The notes: generated by a model from the letters alone, not told the origin. A stretch of DNA of 64,000 bases from Tretioscincus oriximinensis (GCA_022410635.1 JAJVDF010000263.1:840117-904116), one strand, 5' to 3'; counted from the stretch's first letter, positions 40,830 through 53,974 are shown. Made by a program: numbers and translations.

Positions 40830-42855
40830 GGGTGATTCTGCACTTGCTAGTATATTGGACCAGCAAACGCATCATGAATGTCACTTCCACACACATACAC
40901 ACACTTTACTTAAGGCTTTCTTTAGACCATGGCAGTGGAAGAGGAGCTTCTAGCATGAGTTTGGGTTCCCTCATTAAAAATGGAATAGAGTTTTGCATCT
41001 TTAATGTATGCTTAAAGTGATTTTCCATTTCGTAGGTGATGCAGGCATTTAAACTGCACGTAGCAAAAANTCCTCTTTTGTATAGTAATTAAAAGTCCAA
41101 AGCTCTGGGGGAATGCTATACAGAATGCCCTGTATGCTATACAGAATGCTATGCAGAATGGCCCTCTCAGTTACAACCTTCAGACTCAGAGATACATTGC
41201 CCACTCAGTTGGTTTGCAGGAAGTATTAGAAGTCTTGGCTTGTAAAGATGAGGATTAGACTCAGCAACTCTCCAAATGCACACATTTGGAGAGTTTGCTC
41301 TTGTCTTATATAGTTTCACTGCCCAGTTTAATGGATTCATTACGTTGCTAAGACCTACAACTCCAATTGATTTGGAAAAATCAAAGCAGCAACAGTTTAT
41401 GAATACAAGGAAGCTGGCAAATTAACTGTAAAACCTTTTTTTCTTAGATAGCAGCTGTGGTCATTAAGAAACTGTGATCAGGGCTGCTGTAAAACTCAGG
41501 TTTTGTCAGGTTTTTTTTAATTATTATTTCACTNACATTCAGGAACAGCTGACACTTTCCAAAAAGTGATGATGAATTTACTTCTCAAAAACTTTTCCAC
41601 CTTCACAGCAAAAATGCACTTTCAGTTGTGTCTTGTGTTAATGTTCCTATTTATTAGAAAACTTCACACAAATGGCACAATGGAGAAACCACACTTCAAA
41701 ATGGCATGGAAAAATCATGTAGTGTCATACTGGGAGAAGGAATATTCTGGTGTCGTGTCCATGGCCAACACACATTTCCATTATAATAAACTGTATTTTT
41801 ATTTTTATTTTGAATATTTATACAGTCAACCTTTAGTAATTCTGGAACAGAATAAGGCCAAAGAAGAATAAGACCCAAGAAGAATTTCTATTGACTGCAC
41901 ACAGGCATCATGATGATATGTCTAATTTTGCTCCTAAAAGTACTACTGACTGGGTTCAGGATTTTCTCCAAAGTTTTTCTCTTACCATTCTCAGCTGATA
42001 ATAAAAGACACAAAATTACAAAGAAGTGGAGAAAATAGTTTTAGAGACATTTATAGGGAACAGTTGACAGAAAGTAGCTTCCACCTTTTTAGCAGCAGTA
42101 CNTTAGGTGACATGCTTCTGATAAAGAAAGCATTTAGTTTTACAAAATACCAAGATAAGACTACATTGTTCCCTTAGATAGATCAGCATTATTTTGAGAT
42201 CAAGTACCCAAACAGCTCCATGAACAGGAATGCCCTTTTAGCAGAACAATTGAATTTTTTCTACAAATGCAGCATAGACTGAACTGCTTCTTCCACTGCC
42301 ATGGAAGACAAGCTGGTGCCCATTCTGGTGCACAACAACATTTTGGAAATCTTGCAGGATCATTTCTGGAGCTTGTTGAAATGTTGTCAATGTGCAAATT
42401 GAACATTGGGAAACTGTTTCACCCGCAGATTCAAAGTAATGTTAAGATGGGATATTTAGACATGTAATAAACTAACCGTCTTCATGTTCCGAAGTCTGTT
42501 CCTGACTTTGGTCCCCTAGAACCTGAAGAAGGAGACACGTCTACAAGGTCCACATTTGGGGGGGGTGATGCACCTGGTGGTATTTTTTTTAACACCTCCC
42601 CATCCCCCACCCCGGTGGTGGGAGTTTTCCAGCAGGAAATCTTTAAAATATAATTTTTTACTCTCTCACAGTATGTGTCTGTGTGTGTATGCACCTTTCA
42701 GAGCTGGCCATGGTTGCCAGAGCCTTCTAATGGTGGTGCTGTGAATCAAAAATAATAATATATTTATTTATTACTAGAGGAAGGGGATACCCATCCCACA
42801 CTCCCCAATTCTGCCATCCTGGGCTGCTGACCCTATTGCCTTCCCTCTAAATATG
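40830..42855 (+). other. Intron sequence without a recognised element
   Basis: No exon or RNA gene was recognised. A short direct repeat (GCTATACAGAATGC) occurs three times with variation at about 41114-41160. A purine/pyrimidine-rich patch lies at 42560-42625. Confidence 0.4.
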
Positions 42856-42861
42856 GGTCTG

Positions 42862-42970
42862 CAAGTCTACAAAAGCTCATGCAACCTACCTTTCTCCTCT
42901 TAGTCTCCAAGTGCTACAAGCCTCTTTACTGGACTTTCTGCTAAGACTAACACAGATATTTCTCTGAAAT
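42862..42970 (+). mobile_element. Foldback retroposon (family F), single-arm fragment
   Basis: TACAAAAGCTCATGC...TAGTCTCCAAGTGCTACAAG...GGACTTTCTGCTAAGACTAACACAG and the terminus ATATTTCTCTGAAAT match one arm and the outer 3' end of the copy at 57445. Only one arm is present. Confidence 0.65.
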
Positions 42971-43107
42971 TATTTTCATACCTGTCCCACTGCATCATAC
43001 ACATCCATCTTTACTCAATCATGCATGCAATGGAAAAGATGAATAGAGAAAAAAATATTTTCTCTATCACACAACACTAGGACCAGGCCGCATTCCTTGA
43101 AACATTT

Positions 43108-43381
43108 ATGCAGCAAGCAACCTGGATAGCTTTAAGACAGGATTAGACAAGTTCATGGAAGCCAAGGATATAAAAAGCTACTAGGATGAATATTTTGATA
43201 CTACTTCTGAGATGGAGCAATAGTGTTCCTAAAGTACCATTTTCAGGGAATTGAAGACAGGTGAGGGGTTTGCCTTCTTCTGCTTGAGACTGCCAAGATG
43301 CAATTGGTGGGTCACTGTATGAAACAGAATGCTGGACTAGATGCATTTCAANAGGGCTCCTCTTACATACTTATGTTCTTA
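43108..43381 (+). mobile_element. CR1-like LINE 3' fragment, copy 3
   Basis: It begins AGCAAGCAACCTGGATAGCT with a frame close to FKTGLDKFMEAKDIK and follows the same order as the copy at 27995. It ends ACATACTTATGTTCTTA. One N base lies within. Confidence 0.75.
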
Positions 43382-43389
43382 CTTGCTTC

Positions 43390-44823
43390 TTGGCTCTAAA
43401 AAAAAGGCATTCTAGAAGTTAATTGGTTTTCAAAGCACAAATTGTAGCATGCATATGGAATTTGTAACAGTATATTTAGGTAGATTTCAGCTTTTAAATT
43501 TACTTTTGTGGGTGACTAATTAGAAAACTAAAACCCAGAACATCATTTTGGCTGTGGTTACCATGCCAAAGATAAGAAGCAATGTCTTCCCTAATACAAG
43601 GTGCATTTTTATTACCATACTTGTCCCGGCACCTCAGAATCAGTGACATATTCCTAAATTGGAGAGAATTCAAGCAAACAATAAAAATGTTGAAGGGCCT
43701 GGAATTAGCTACTGAAGATGAAATATTACTTGCTTAGCCAAGTGATGAGTAAGCAGGATTTGACAAGCATCTGTTCTGAATGTGTTTGAAATGTGCTATG
43801 TCCCAAATTTCTGAGCTCACCAAAAGAATTTTGGGGGAATTTGGTATCCTGTTATTTAAGTGAACTTTTAAAATATTTAAAACCTATGAAGATATTTGAT
43901 AACACTCATCAAATAATAATAAATATTATAATAATTTAATATTGAGTAAGGAAATGTGATGAACCACAGATGTTACCACTGAAGTTTAATCTGTGAGTTG
44001 AAAAATCAACTGATGATAAGGTAGAGAAGCAGAAATTACAATATCCCACAATATTATAGTTATACCTAATGGAAGTTCTGGGCTAGACCCAGAGATGGAA
44101 AGAATGGAAAATTTAGTAGTCAGTTAGACTAGATTTACACATAATAAAAAAGCAGCTCATGAGTACTTCATGGATGATAGTATGAACCTTTTGGGAAATA
44201 GACAAATAATGATTCAAAGTGATAAATACTTATTTGAAACTCTATATTCATTTTAAAGTAAGCCATACATATGAATTGGTGGAAATTTTTGCTCTTACCA
44301 ATAGGTTTTTATTTCTTTGATCAACCTTAAAGAAAACAACATAAGTCAAGTCTCATCCACAATGTATCTTCTAGTGCAAGGAAAAAACCATTTCCCTTGT
44401 TCGTTCCAACTTTCCTACCCATTCGCCCCATGGAGTTCTTTCTAGCTCTAGTGTTGTGCAATAGAGAAAACATTTTTCTTCTACCCCTCTTTTCTATACT
44501 ATACACATTTTATATATTTCAATGACATTACTATTTTGATACTATTTTCAAAGCAAAAAAGACCTTGATTTCATAAGGTAGTTGTTCCAATACCTTTATT
44601 AGTATGGTTGTCTTTTCTATGCTCCCCCCTCCCAATTGCACAATATTCTTTCTGAGATGTGATGGTTAGAATTGTGCAGAATATTCCATACGGTACTATC
44701 AATTTATAAAAGTAACACAATAATGCTTGCCAATTTATTTTATATTTCCTTCCCAATTAGTCCAATCACTATTTTTTCTTTTTATTGTCCCCCCTTGTTG
44801 ACATACCCCAGAATGTGCAATGA
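43390..44823 (+). other. Intron sequence without a recognised feature
   Basis: No exon, RNA gene or repeat family was recognised. Confidence 0.45.
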
Positions 44824-44831
44824 GCTGTACC

Positions 44832-45177
44832 TAGGGTTGCCATACGTCCCGGTAAACCGGGACATTCATGGTTTTAGGGACAATTTTATTGTCCCGGCTG
44901 GATTAAAAAAAAAGTTTTAAAATCCCGGGTGGCAGCTCCCCACCCCGCCCCCGGTCCCCACCCCGCCCCCGGTCCCCCCCTCTGCCGCTCTCCCCCGCCG
45001 CTCCCCCCCGCCGCCGCTCCCCCCCACCGCAGCTGCGCGCGTGTGCATGGACGCTTGTGAGACAGGCAGGAAATACATCCTGCCTGTCTCGCTACAAGCG
45101 TCCATATGCGCACGCGTGCACGCACCCCCCCACCCCACCCCGTCCCGGTTTTGGCTTGCCATAATATGGCAACCCTA
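44832..45177. mobile_element. GC-rich non-autonomous hAT-type element with perfect 8-bp target duplication
   Basis: Perfect 13-bp TIRs: TAGGGTTGCCATA on the left and its reverse complement on the right. The direct repeat GCTGTACC flanks it exactly at 44824-44831 and 45178-45185. The interior has a GC-rich tract (CCCGCCCCCGGTCCC repeated) and a near-perfect hairpin, ATGGACGCTTGTGAGACAGG...CTGTCTCGCTACAAGCGTCCAT, at about 45047-45105. No transposase is present. The long minus-strand frames here come from GC richness. Confidence 0.9.
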
Positions 45178-45189
45178 GCTGTACCCCAG

Positions 45190-46904
45190 AATCTGAACAT
45201 TCTGAAGGTGTTCAACAAACTTTCTCATTGAAAGGTTCTTAAATAAGTATGTCGGTTTTGCAGTCACATTCCCAAGCCCCCAGTCCTGTTATGTTATATA
45301 AAGCTCAGACCCCCTCACCCTTCAGTGAATTTTTGCTATTTCACTGCTTAGTATGCTTCTAGTTCCTTTATGAATAAATTAAAAAGCAATTCTGTACCTT
45401 GGAAAACTCTTCTCCCTACTCTGAGAATTGCCTATTTATTGCTACACTCTGTTTCCTATTCTTTAGTCATTTACGGGTCTAGAACAAAATGTGTTCTCTT
45501 ATTGTATGACTGATGTGTTTATTCAGAAGCCTTTAGTGAGAATGTCTGTCAAACACTTCAGAATGTCTAGATTGATGCTATCAACTGGATTATCTTNATT
45601 CAAATGCTTCTAAACTTTCTCAAAGAAATCTAGCAATTTAGTAAGATATTATTTACCTTTGCAAAAATCATCTGACTTTTTAAAATATTAATATAATACA
45701 TAATTGCAATTTCCAAATTTTTACCTTATGTTAAGTTAATGGATCTGTAAAACCTCTGAATAAAGAGGTTACCTTTATTATCTTCCAGTCTTCAGTAACA
45801 AAGATGGATCTTAGGAAATGATTACAGCATGTATTTTGGCTAAAAAAATCCAGCTGTTTCTCAGGTGAATGCCAGCTGGTCCCAGTACTTTGGTAACATT
45901 TAGTTTATTAAGACACACAAGGACTTCCTTCCTGGTTACATCTATACATCTCCCTGAAAACATAGATTCAGCTACCAGCATATGCTCTCTGCTTCCTTAG
46001 TGAAAACAGATTAAAAAATAATTTAGCCTGTTTTCTTTANCTGTTCCTTTCAGTCTGTTGTCATCTAGTGATCAAACTCTTTTCTTGTTGCACACCTCAC
46101 CCTGATCTTAAATAATTGGTGATTCTTTCTTTATTGTGGGGGGTGGGGGTGAGTGCTTTTAAAAGTAGATCTACTTAGAAGTAACTAAGTTCTGCAAGAA
46201 ATCTTTGGAAAAGACCTAACAGGAAAGCTGTTGTCTATTAAGAAAATATAAACGAACTGGTCTCATCGTTCCCCTATGTTTGGGGTCAGAGCTGTCTGGG
46301 ACGTTGATAGTGCCAGACACACAGCAGAACAAAAGCGAACACCTTTTGGTCAAGAGTAAGAAGTAGAATTCCCTTCTTCTGCTGCTTGTGAAGAAATTTA
46401 ATAAATCTGACAGTAATGGCTATTATAAACTTCAGCTGGAGACACACTGAAAAAGACAGAAAATAGCATTTNGCTTAAAAGTACAAGATTTCCTGTCTAC
46501 TGAAATGCTCAAGTACTGCAGCATTTAAAAACCTGTCAAATGTGAGTTTCTATGCCATGAACAAAATTTAAAGCTATATTAGCAGAGTGTTTAAAATTAT
46601 TTTTACTTGCCTTATTTTCTCCCAGTAGTCTTTTATTTTAAAGATTTTATATCATAAAATAATAATGTAGGATGTTGGCTCTAACTTCAGTAGAGTAGCT
46701 TCTGAACAGCCATAGACAGTATTCATATAGAGCAAAAGAAAACATCTCAGTAGGGCCTGCCTTAAAAATTCCTACTATGTTTGCTCGTCCATTATGCTGG
46801 TTTATGCATTGCTTCCTGATGTTTCTTTCTGCACTGGCCCTTATTTTGGATTATATCCTGGAATAAGAATTTTTAATCTGCATGCTCCAGGTTCTGTCCA
46901 TGCA
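45190..46904 (+). other. Intron sequence without a recognised feature
   Basis: No exon, RNA gene or transposon was recognised. A short G-rich run (GGGGGGTGGGGG) lies at about 46138-46149. Confidence 0.45.
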
Positions 46905-46905
46905 A

Positions 46906-47133
46906 ATATTTATTTATTATTTATTTATTTGTATTTATATCCCGCCCTATACCCGAAGGACTCAGGGCGACCTACCACAGGGTGGCGCACATAGCTTTTG
47001 TTGCTTTCTCCACAACAGACACCCTGTGGAGTAAGTGGGGCTGAGAGAGTTCATGGCTTCATGGAGGAGTGGGGAATCGAACCGGGAGACCACCAGATAA
47101 GTCCCACACTCTAACCACTACATCAAACTATAC
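46906..47133 (-). mobile_element. tRNA-derived SINE (family B), copy 2, with L2-like tail
   Basis: On the minus strand the head (TTTGATGTAGTGGTTAGAGT) is followed by a B-box-like GGTTCGATTCCCC, a body, and a 3' tail reading CGCCCTGAGTCCTTCGGGTA then TAGGGCGGGATATAAATACA with TAAA repeats. The tail is nearly the same as the 3' end of the LINE at 15893-15945. Confidence 0.85.
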
Positions 47134-47703
47134 GTTTACACCAAATAGTACATCTCTATTCCAGGGTATAATCCAGAAGATCCAGGGTACAAATACAGTA
47201 GTGATTTGTAATTTTCTGCACACGTCTTTGTTGTTTTAGGTTAACATAGCTACTGTTTTCTTTTATTACTAGTAATTATACCATTACCCAAGCATTGTAG
47301 CCATGTGCTCTTTCTTTCATGAATCCAAAAAGTGAAAGTTAGGACAAAATGTAGTTTATGTGGTATTGAGCTTTGAACATAAAGTTTCTCTCTTCCTTTC
47401 TGTAGATAGAGAAGGCTGCACATAGCTTTCAGATGATCCCCATCTGCATAGCAGATGGGAGAAAGACCAAACTAGGCTGTGTGCCTAAGGTGTATAAACT
47501 TAACCTATTAGGATATGTCTTCAAAGGTCTAAGATCAAAGATCTCAAATGAAACCTCATTTATCATAATCAGCTCCACCCAAAATTGAAGGTGTTTCCCA
47601 AATAGTTCTTCAGATAAATTGAACTCTTAATTTCTCATTTATTCTACTCGCTACGTTCAGCATCTTCATCCTTGGGATAATTTTCTTTCATTACTAATGA
47701 TAG

Positions 47704-47925
47704 ATTTCAAAAAAATAGCTGTGCTAGTCTGGGTTCAGAAAATGTAGCCGTGGGGCTTGCAGTGCTGTAAATACTACAAAAAATACCAGAGTGGTATGAG
47801 CATTTGTAAACAAGTCTACTTCTTCAGATGCTATCTATTTCTTCTGAAGAAATAGACTTGTCTGCATAAGTTCATGTCACCCACCTTTATGTTATTAATC
47901 TCTAAAATGCTACAAGACTCCCTTG
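47704..47925 (-). mobile_element. Foldback retroposon (family F), diverged two-arm copy
   Basis: It starts ATTTCAAAAAAATAGCTGTGCTAGTC. The centre ACAAGTCTACTTCTTCAGATGC is followed by its complement TCTGAAGAAATAGACTTGT. The outer arms are more diverged than in the copies at 8810 and 57445. Confidence 0.65.
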
Positions 47926-47929
47926 TCCC

Positions 47930-50900
47930 TAGTTAGATATTTTTACTGAGTTTTCTAATATCAGCAGCTACTTTGCTAGCATTATTGGATGGAGAAACCT
48001 CTTAGTCCCTCATCCTGATCTTCTTGTTGTTGCCAAGTCATATCCTTTCATCTAAATAATAAAAGTAAAAATACACTACTCTTGGGCAATGCCAGGAGCA
48101 AGAGCTCTTTCTCTATTCCATAAGAATTTACTATTGATGGTAAGAACCTGCTCTTTATTGCCAGGTGGATTTTCCTCTGTTCCCACAGATACTCATAGGA
48201 GGATTACAGGTCTTCCCCTGTGACTCGATTATATTTCTTCCTGTGACCTCAGGACTTCAGAAATGACCTTTTGATGGTAGGGGCAAAGGGTAGGTTCAGG
48301 GTCAAATGGAAGTATTATTTAAAAACACCAATGGTCTGGAACAAAGAACAATAATGGTGAGGGTGGGCTGAATTTGTAAGGAAAGCTACATCTTTGCTGT
48401 CACCACAACTGGAAAATCTTCATCAGACAACATTGATCTCTCTGCCCACCCTCCATGTTTATATTTTTATATAAAATATTAAGCAAGCTGTTGAGACCTT
48501 GATTCATGTAAAGAGTTTCGAAGTAAAAAGTTCCATTTTCCTTCTCTACTATCTTTTGATTACTATAATGTTGGTAGAATTTTTTGAAGGAAACTTTTGA
48601 GATGAACATTCTGCTATAATTTTGAAAAGTCTCTGAAGCATTCAGCATTTGCTTTCATAATAAAGTTGTTGAACGTGTAACATTCAAAATATTGCTGGAC
48701 CAGAACACTTGCCAGTGGCAGATAAAAATCATATGATGTTGGGCCCTATGTTTCTGCTTCACATCATAGGTTGAATCCAGATGCGTGTTTTTGAGTTTAC
48801 CTCTGATTCCCATCCCTGGTGTCCCACATGTAGGGTGTAAGTGATGGTTTACCATAAAAATCTGATATTCCAGATTTCTGCAATTTCAGATTGAGCAGCA
48901 GTTGATTGTCTTTCNAATCAATAAAGATTAAGCACAATCTTGTAGTAATGCGGACAGTAATGAGTGGTTTGTTATTTGACCATGTAAGTTTTAAAACTGT
49001 ACCTGAAGATCTGTTACGTAGAAACAGACTCTCTCTCAGTGCCACAAACACAGTACTTTTTTTCAACAAGGGACTGTTCTCTTATTAGTTATAGCTGAAG
49101 CCATAACAAACACATTTTTTAAAAAAGTTCTAGAAAGAGTTATGAAAATGTAGGATGACTTTTTTCATGACATAGAAGAGTGTATTGTGCAGTTTCTAAA
49201 TCAGATCTGAGCCCTCTGACATCATCTGCTCTGTTTTACTGTTCCCTTGAGTTTAAACACACAGAGAGTTTCACAGATGCCTGAGAGTTCATTGTTTATC
49301 TATGTATGTCACCAAACCCTTGGTCAGACTGGGGCCACAAATCTATCACTTTCCTTTCCCCGATATGGGTGAGTTCCCCTGCTGACAGCTCAGAAGCAAA
49401 ACTAGCCTTCTTTTCTTTTATCCCTGCACACTTAATGACTTTAACACATGAAAGACATTTCCTTCGGCTCTGCCAGTTACAAGCTATATGACTATGGTTG
49501 CCTAGAATATTGCCATTGCTGGAAAATAATATCTCTTACAATTATATTCGTTGATAATTAACTTAGAAATTTATCTCACAAAAGCTCTAGATAATGAATT
49601 AAAGTTTTACTTATGAGCAGTCAACAAGGAAATTTCCAGATTGGAGAAAGAAAGGGATAGAGTTGTGGCTCCTCTGTGACCAAGGGTTTTTGTGATGTGC
49701 ATAAATCAGCAATAGTTTTGCTGGCTCCATCCTCATTAGAGTTCTCATGATGTACAGGTGACACACCTTTATTTTTGTCCATTTTCTGAGATTTTAGATG
49801 TTTGTCAATTTTCTGATGTTCGCAGAATTCTCCACACGATCTTCAACAATGGCAAAGCTTTAAACAGTTGTAAAGCAATTACCAGTCATTTTTAATGATG
49901 GTGTCTTAATAAAGGAAAGGGATGCAAAATAATTCATATCAAAGTGGTCAAAACTGGAAAAATGCCTGAAGGCTTGGAATACTGTGGCCAAGAACTACTT
50001 GTTTTGCCTCATAGCATTTTTAAAGTAGCAGCTGTGACAACAGAATCCAATACAANTGTTGTTCCTTAATAAGGAATTTGTTATCAATGTTTCCAGTAAA
50101 ACATATATGGTAGCAAAAAATCTCATGATGGCATCCAAGTTCACTATTTCATTCTTCTTGATCTTTTTTTCATGCTTCAGCATATACACATTCTGTTCCA
50201 TATGGATGGAATATGAAGTGTCAAAATCTGTTGCAACCTAATATATCCTCATAACATCCTATTAATATTGACCATACTGTATGTGACCTTATCCACACTG
50301 AACAGATAGCAACATTCAAATTGAGTCTTCATTGCACAATGTTTTCAACAGTTAATTTCCTTTACTATCATATTTGCTGTTCTTCTGGTTCATATTATTT
50401 TGTACATAAGCCATCCCCTGTATTTATTTAGTAGATTTATATACTACCTTTTATCCAAAGCACAAAGAGTAATGGTTTCTTATACAAGGAATGAGCACTA
50501 GCCCCATTCTTGCTTAGCTTCAGCATATGGGGCAGCAATCTCATATTGCTGCCCCACATGCTCAGGCTATGTAATAGTCACCCTTGTGAGGTACATCTGA
50601 TTGTATTGTANGTATTTGGTGCCATTTGATAAAAGATGCATTATTTCTCTGTGTCTTTAGCTGAGAGAATATCAGGCCCACTCATGAAAGCACTGTTATA
50701 TATTGATTTTATTGTGATTTGCATGGATGGATGGATAGGAGGACAGACAGACAGATAGATTTGTTGCTGAATTACAATTTCCATATTTTTCCCTGATTAT
50801 ATAAAGTATATCCCAACTTCTTAATCCTCTAAAAATGGATTAATCATTTAAAAAATAAGAAAGAAAAACAGATACCACCTCAAAAACTAAATTAAAAATT

Positions 50901-51350
50901 TAGTGCGTTCCCTACATTTATTTGTTTTATATTAATACTATTTTAATGTATAGCTGTTTAATTAATCTTTTTGAATATTAATCTATTTCTCAGAAGAATG
51001 CTAATCTGTTGTCAGAAAGTTTGTTCCTTACTTTGTTACCAATCTGGGACACTTTGGTAAAGGGTAGGCTGCAAATGCAAACAGTAAATTTCACAAAGAA
51101 TTTTTTTTTAATGCTCCCCATTTAGCTGTGAAAACGTACTGTGAAACTTCATGTCACCTGTTGACTCATAGGTAATATGCCCTTGGATTCTTTGGGGCAA
51201 AACAAATTGTTGTTTTTAGTTGAATTCATTCCACTCATGGGTCACTACAACCTACAATAAAAGTGATGTCCTAATAAATCAGCAGAAGCTATTCAGAAAT
51301 TGCTCATGATGTCAGAATCACTTCACATCCCCAATGGGAAATATTCCATC
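47930..51350 (+). other. Intron sequence, mostly unassigned
   Basis: A short diverged L2-like tail may lie at 50418-50470 (TATTTATTTAGTAGATTTAT, then ACTACCTTTTATCC). An imperfect GGAT/GACA/GATA tract lies at 50724-50760. Otherwise nothing was recognised. Confidence 0.4.
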
Positions 51351-51355
51351 TGAAA

Positions 51356-51356
<1 letters not shown>

Positions 51357-51419
<63 letters not shown>
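51357..51419 (+). repeat. (TATC)n microsatellite, about 16 units
   Basis: Uninterrupted TATC units run into TGTCTGTC. A plus-strand frame through it (YLSI repeats) is not a gene. Confidence 0.95.
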
Positions 51420-51424
51420 GTCTG

Positions 51425-53030
51425 TCTACCTCGTAATCTTGTATAATTCAACATGGACATTAATATTTTTTCTCTCTGCCACAGCTCTTCCTAATTTGTC
51501 ACAACCATCAAACAAACTACTAAGTATATTAACCAAGGATAGCCATGTCCCTGAAAATCCACAAAAATCTGTAGAACCCTGGAAACAAAGCCAGATCTTT
51601 CTTGTAAAGCACAATTCGTTCCTTAGGAAAACAACAACAACCCACAAAGCTCAGATTTCCATTGTTGACATACTCTGACACAGCAAGCAATAGGTTCCTC
51701 TCTACAAACATCCATCCCTCAGTCATCTCAGGTGCAATCAGATCATCTCTCTTCTGGGAACATTGCCCAAAGGGAGGTGGATAGAAGGAGGGAGAAGCAG
51801 AACCCCTGTGTGCCTCTGAAGATTTGACTTGGCACCAACCCATTTGTGTGCCTCTTCCCTGCTGTAAAAACAAGTGCTCCTTTGGCANCCCGCTGCCACA
51901 GAAAGCTCTCTCTTTGACAGGTGTTATGCTGATCAAGTTGGTGTTCCTGGATTGCAAAAATCCATAGGAAGAATTCAGTTTCATCCCCGATAGGTAGTCT
52001 TTCCTTTAAGAGAATCCTGCACTATTCATTTTGTTGGCAAAGCAAGACTTAGTGTAGCACAAAGCTTCACCTCCCCCTCTTTTCTCCATGCACACAAAAG
52101 CCCTGTGTGAATAAGGAGGCAGTAAATGTCTCCCTCTCCCAGATTTATTCCTTCATTAGTAATTTAAATAAATTCCACTGTATAGGAGAGACTTCTATAA
52201 AATTGCTGCNTTTTCTTTCCCCTCCATAATAAACAGCGAGACTGCGTCCCTAAAAACACACAACTCTGTAATTTTCTTCTACAACAAAACGACAAAGAGA
52301 AAAAATGATGTCTTCCTGGCTTTACTAAAAAGGAAAAAAAATGTTATTTTTGAATAAGATTCTTAGGGGGGGAAATGCAAAACGATAAAGCAGTACTGCA
52401 TCTTTATGGGGTGTGTTAAAGAGGAAATTTCAGCAGTTGCCACTTATACCAGCAGCATCTACAGANATTTTTATTTGACACACTCATGCAAGATAGTGCA
52501 CTAAAGTTCTGGGTTGTTTTTTTCCTATTCTTAGAAAGCATATTTTTGAGTTTGAGTTAAAAAAGTGTAAAAGCTTTTAAAATGTTGGTGCTGTTCCACC
52601 ACATACTGTTAGTCCATTTTCAGTTCAAAAGAACTGGACTAAATCAGGAAAAAGCCCAGGTTCCCCTCCCCCCTTGTTTAGTCTAGTTCTTCAGGGCTGA
52701 AGGTGGATTAAAAATATGTGTCGGAACAATGGGGCTGCTCAATTTATGGCCTTCCAAATATCCCTGGACTACATCTCCCAGCATTCCATGCAGACCTCAA
52801 TTTTTGTATTAGGATTGGAATACTGGGAGCTTTAATTCAGAATCATCTGGACAGCAGTAAACATCAAGGGGAAGAGCTGTCTTGTGATTTGCTGAACTTT
52901 TTGCAACTTTATGCTTTTGCTCCTCTAAGGTCCAATTAAATCTATATCCTCATGGAGCTCCTTCTGATGCATCTTCCCAACTGTGTCCTTCATTTGTTTT
53001 ATATCAAACTTAGAAGGCATAGTTGTCTTT
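51425..53030 (+). other. Intron sequence without a recognised feature
   Basis: No exon, RNA gene or transposon was recognised. The 151-residue minus-strand frame at 51529-51984 has one N and no domain. Confidence 0.4.
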
Positions 53031-53031
53031 T

Positions 53032-53234
53032 TAGTTTGACCAGATGACCCCTTTTTGGGTGGTGGGTGGGTTGAAAACCCGGTTTTGGGGTGCCTCCCGT
53101 TTTTTTCTGAGGATTTTTTTTTCAAAAAAAGATTTTTGCTGAGGATTTTTTTAAAAAAATTCCTTAGAAAAAACCAGGAAGCACCCCAAAATCAGGTTTT
53201 CACCCCCCAAAAAAGGGGTCCTCTGGTCAACCTA
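53032..53234. mobile_element. Palindromic hAT-like MITE (family P), copy 4
   Basis: The left end is diverged (TAGTTTGACCAGATGACCCC) and the right end reads CTCTGGTCAACCTA. The arms contain GGTTTTGGGGTGCCTCCCGT and its complement, with an A/T-rich centre. No target duplication is readable. Confidence 0.8.
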
Positions 53235-53756
53235 CTTTCAATAAGCCTACATTCACAATTTTTTTAAAAAAGAGGTTTAAAAGTAGCTTAAGGAATAATG
53301 TCCCCATGTTGGTAGTTTGATTCACATTAAAGCCAGAAAATGCTTTAGAAAATGCATTATTTCATCTTTAGTATGGAGTAGAGGTAAAGTGGGATACTGA
53401 TCATGATTCACAGCTTTATTCTTTCCCAGAAAGTGGTTCAAGGAACATTCACTCCTCATGTCATTCTAATCTAGCATAGCCACTGCCATGGTCTGTGCTA
53501 ACCCAAACTGATATGTGGATAGAAGGCCTCTTGGATTACTTTCAGGGGAAAAATAAGGGCAAATGTGAATCAGGCCTTAGTATATGTCTGCTTCCATCCG
53601 CAAACCATGTTGATCTGCTTTTTATTTTAATAGATGGATTACCCTGACATTATTTGTACATATTTAGATGCCTGATCCTGTTAACCCTGGCATTTGGTTG
53701 AACAAACAAAATCCTCTTTCTGTGCAGGCACTGTTTTTGCTGTTATTTGCTCTAGA

Positions 53757-53969
53757 TAGGCTAACCAGATGAGCCCTTTTGTGGGTGGGTGAGTGGGTTG
53801 AAAACCCGTTTTGGGGGTGCCTCCCAGTTTTTACTGAGGAAAAAAACTAAAAAACTAAAATAAATTTAAAAAATATTTTTTGAAAAGATTTTCCTCAGAA
53901 AAACCTGGGAGGCACCCCAAAATTGGGTTTTCAACACACACACCCAAAAGGGCTCATCTGGTCAGCCTA
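53757..53969. mobile_element. Palindromic hAT-like MITE (family P), copy 5
   Basis: It starts TAGGCTAACCAGATGAGCCC and ends GGGCTCATCTGGTCAGCCTA. The inner arms contain GTGCCTCCCAGTTTTTACTG and GGGAGGCACCCCAAAATTGG. It lies about 520 bp from copy 4. Flanks show no convincing duplication. Confidence 0.8.
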
Positions 53970-53974
53970 CTGAG

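Noticed and set aside
44886..45218. Minus-strand frames of 81 and 110 residues rich in Gly and Arg
   Set aside because: They fall inside the GC-rich hAT element, and the composition explains the open frames.
51357..51419. CRISPR-like or satellite array
   Set aside because: It is a simple TATC microsatellite without spacers.
51529..51984. 151-residue minus-strand frame
   Set aside because: It has an N, no domain and no supporting splice or promoter context.
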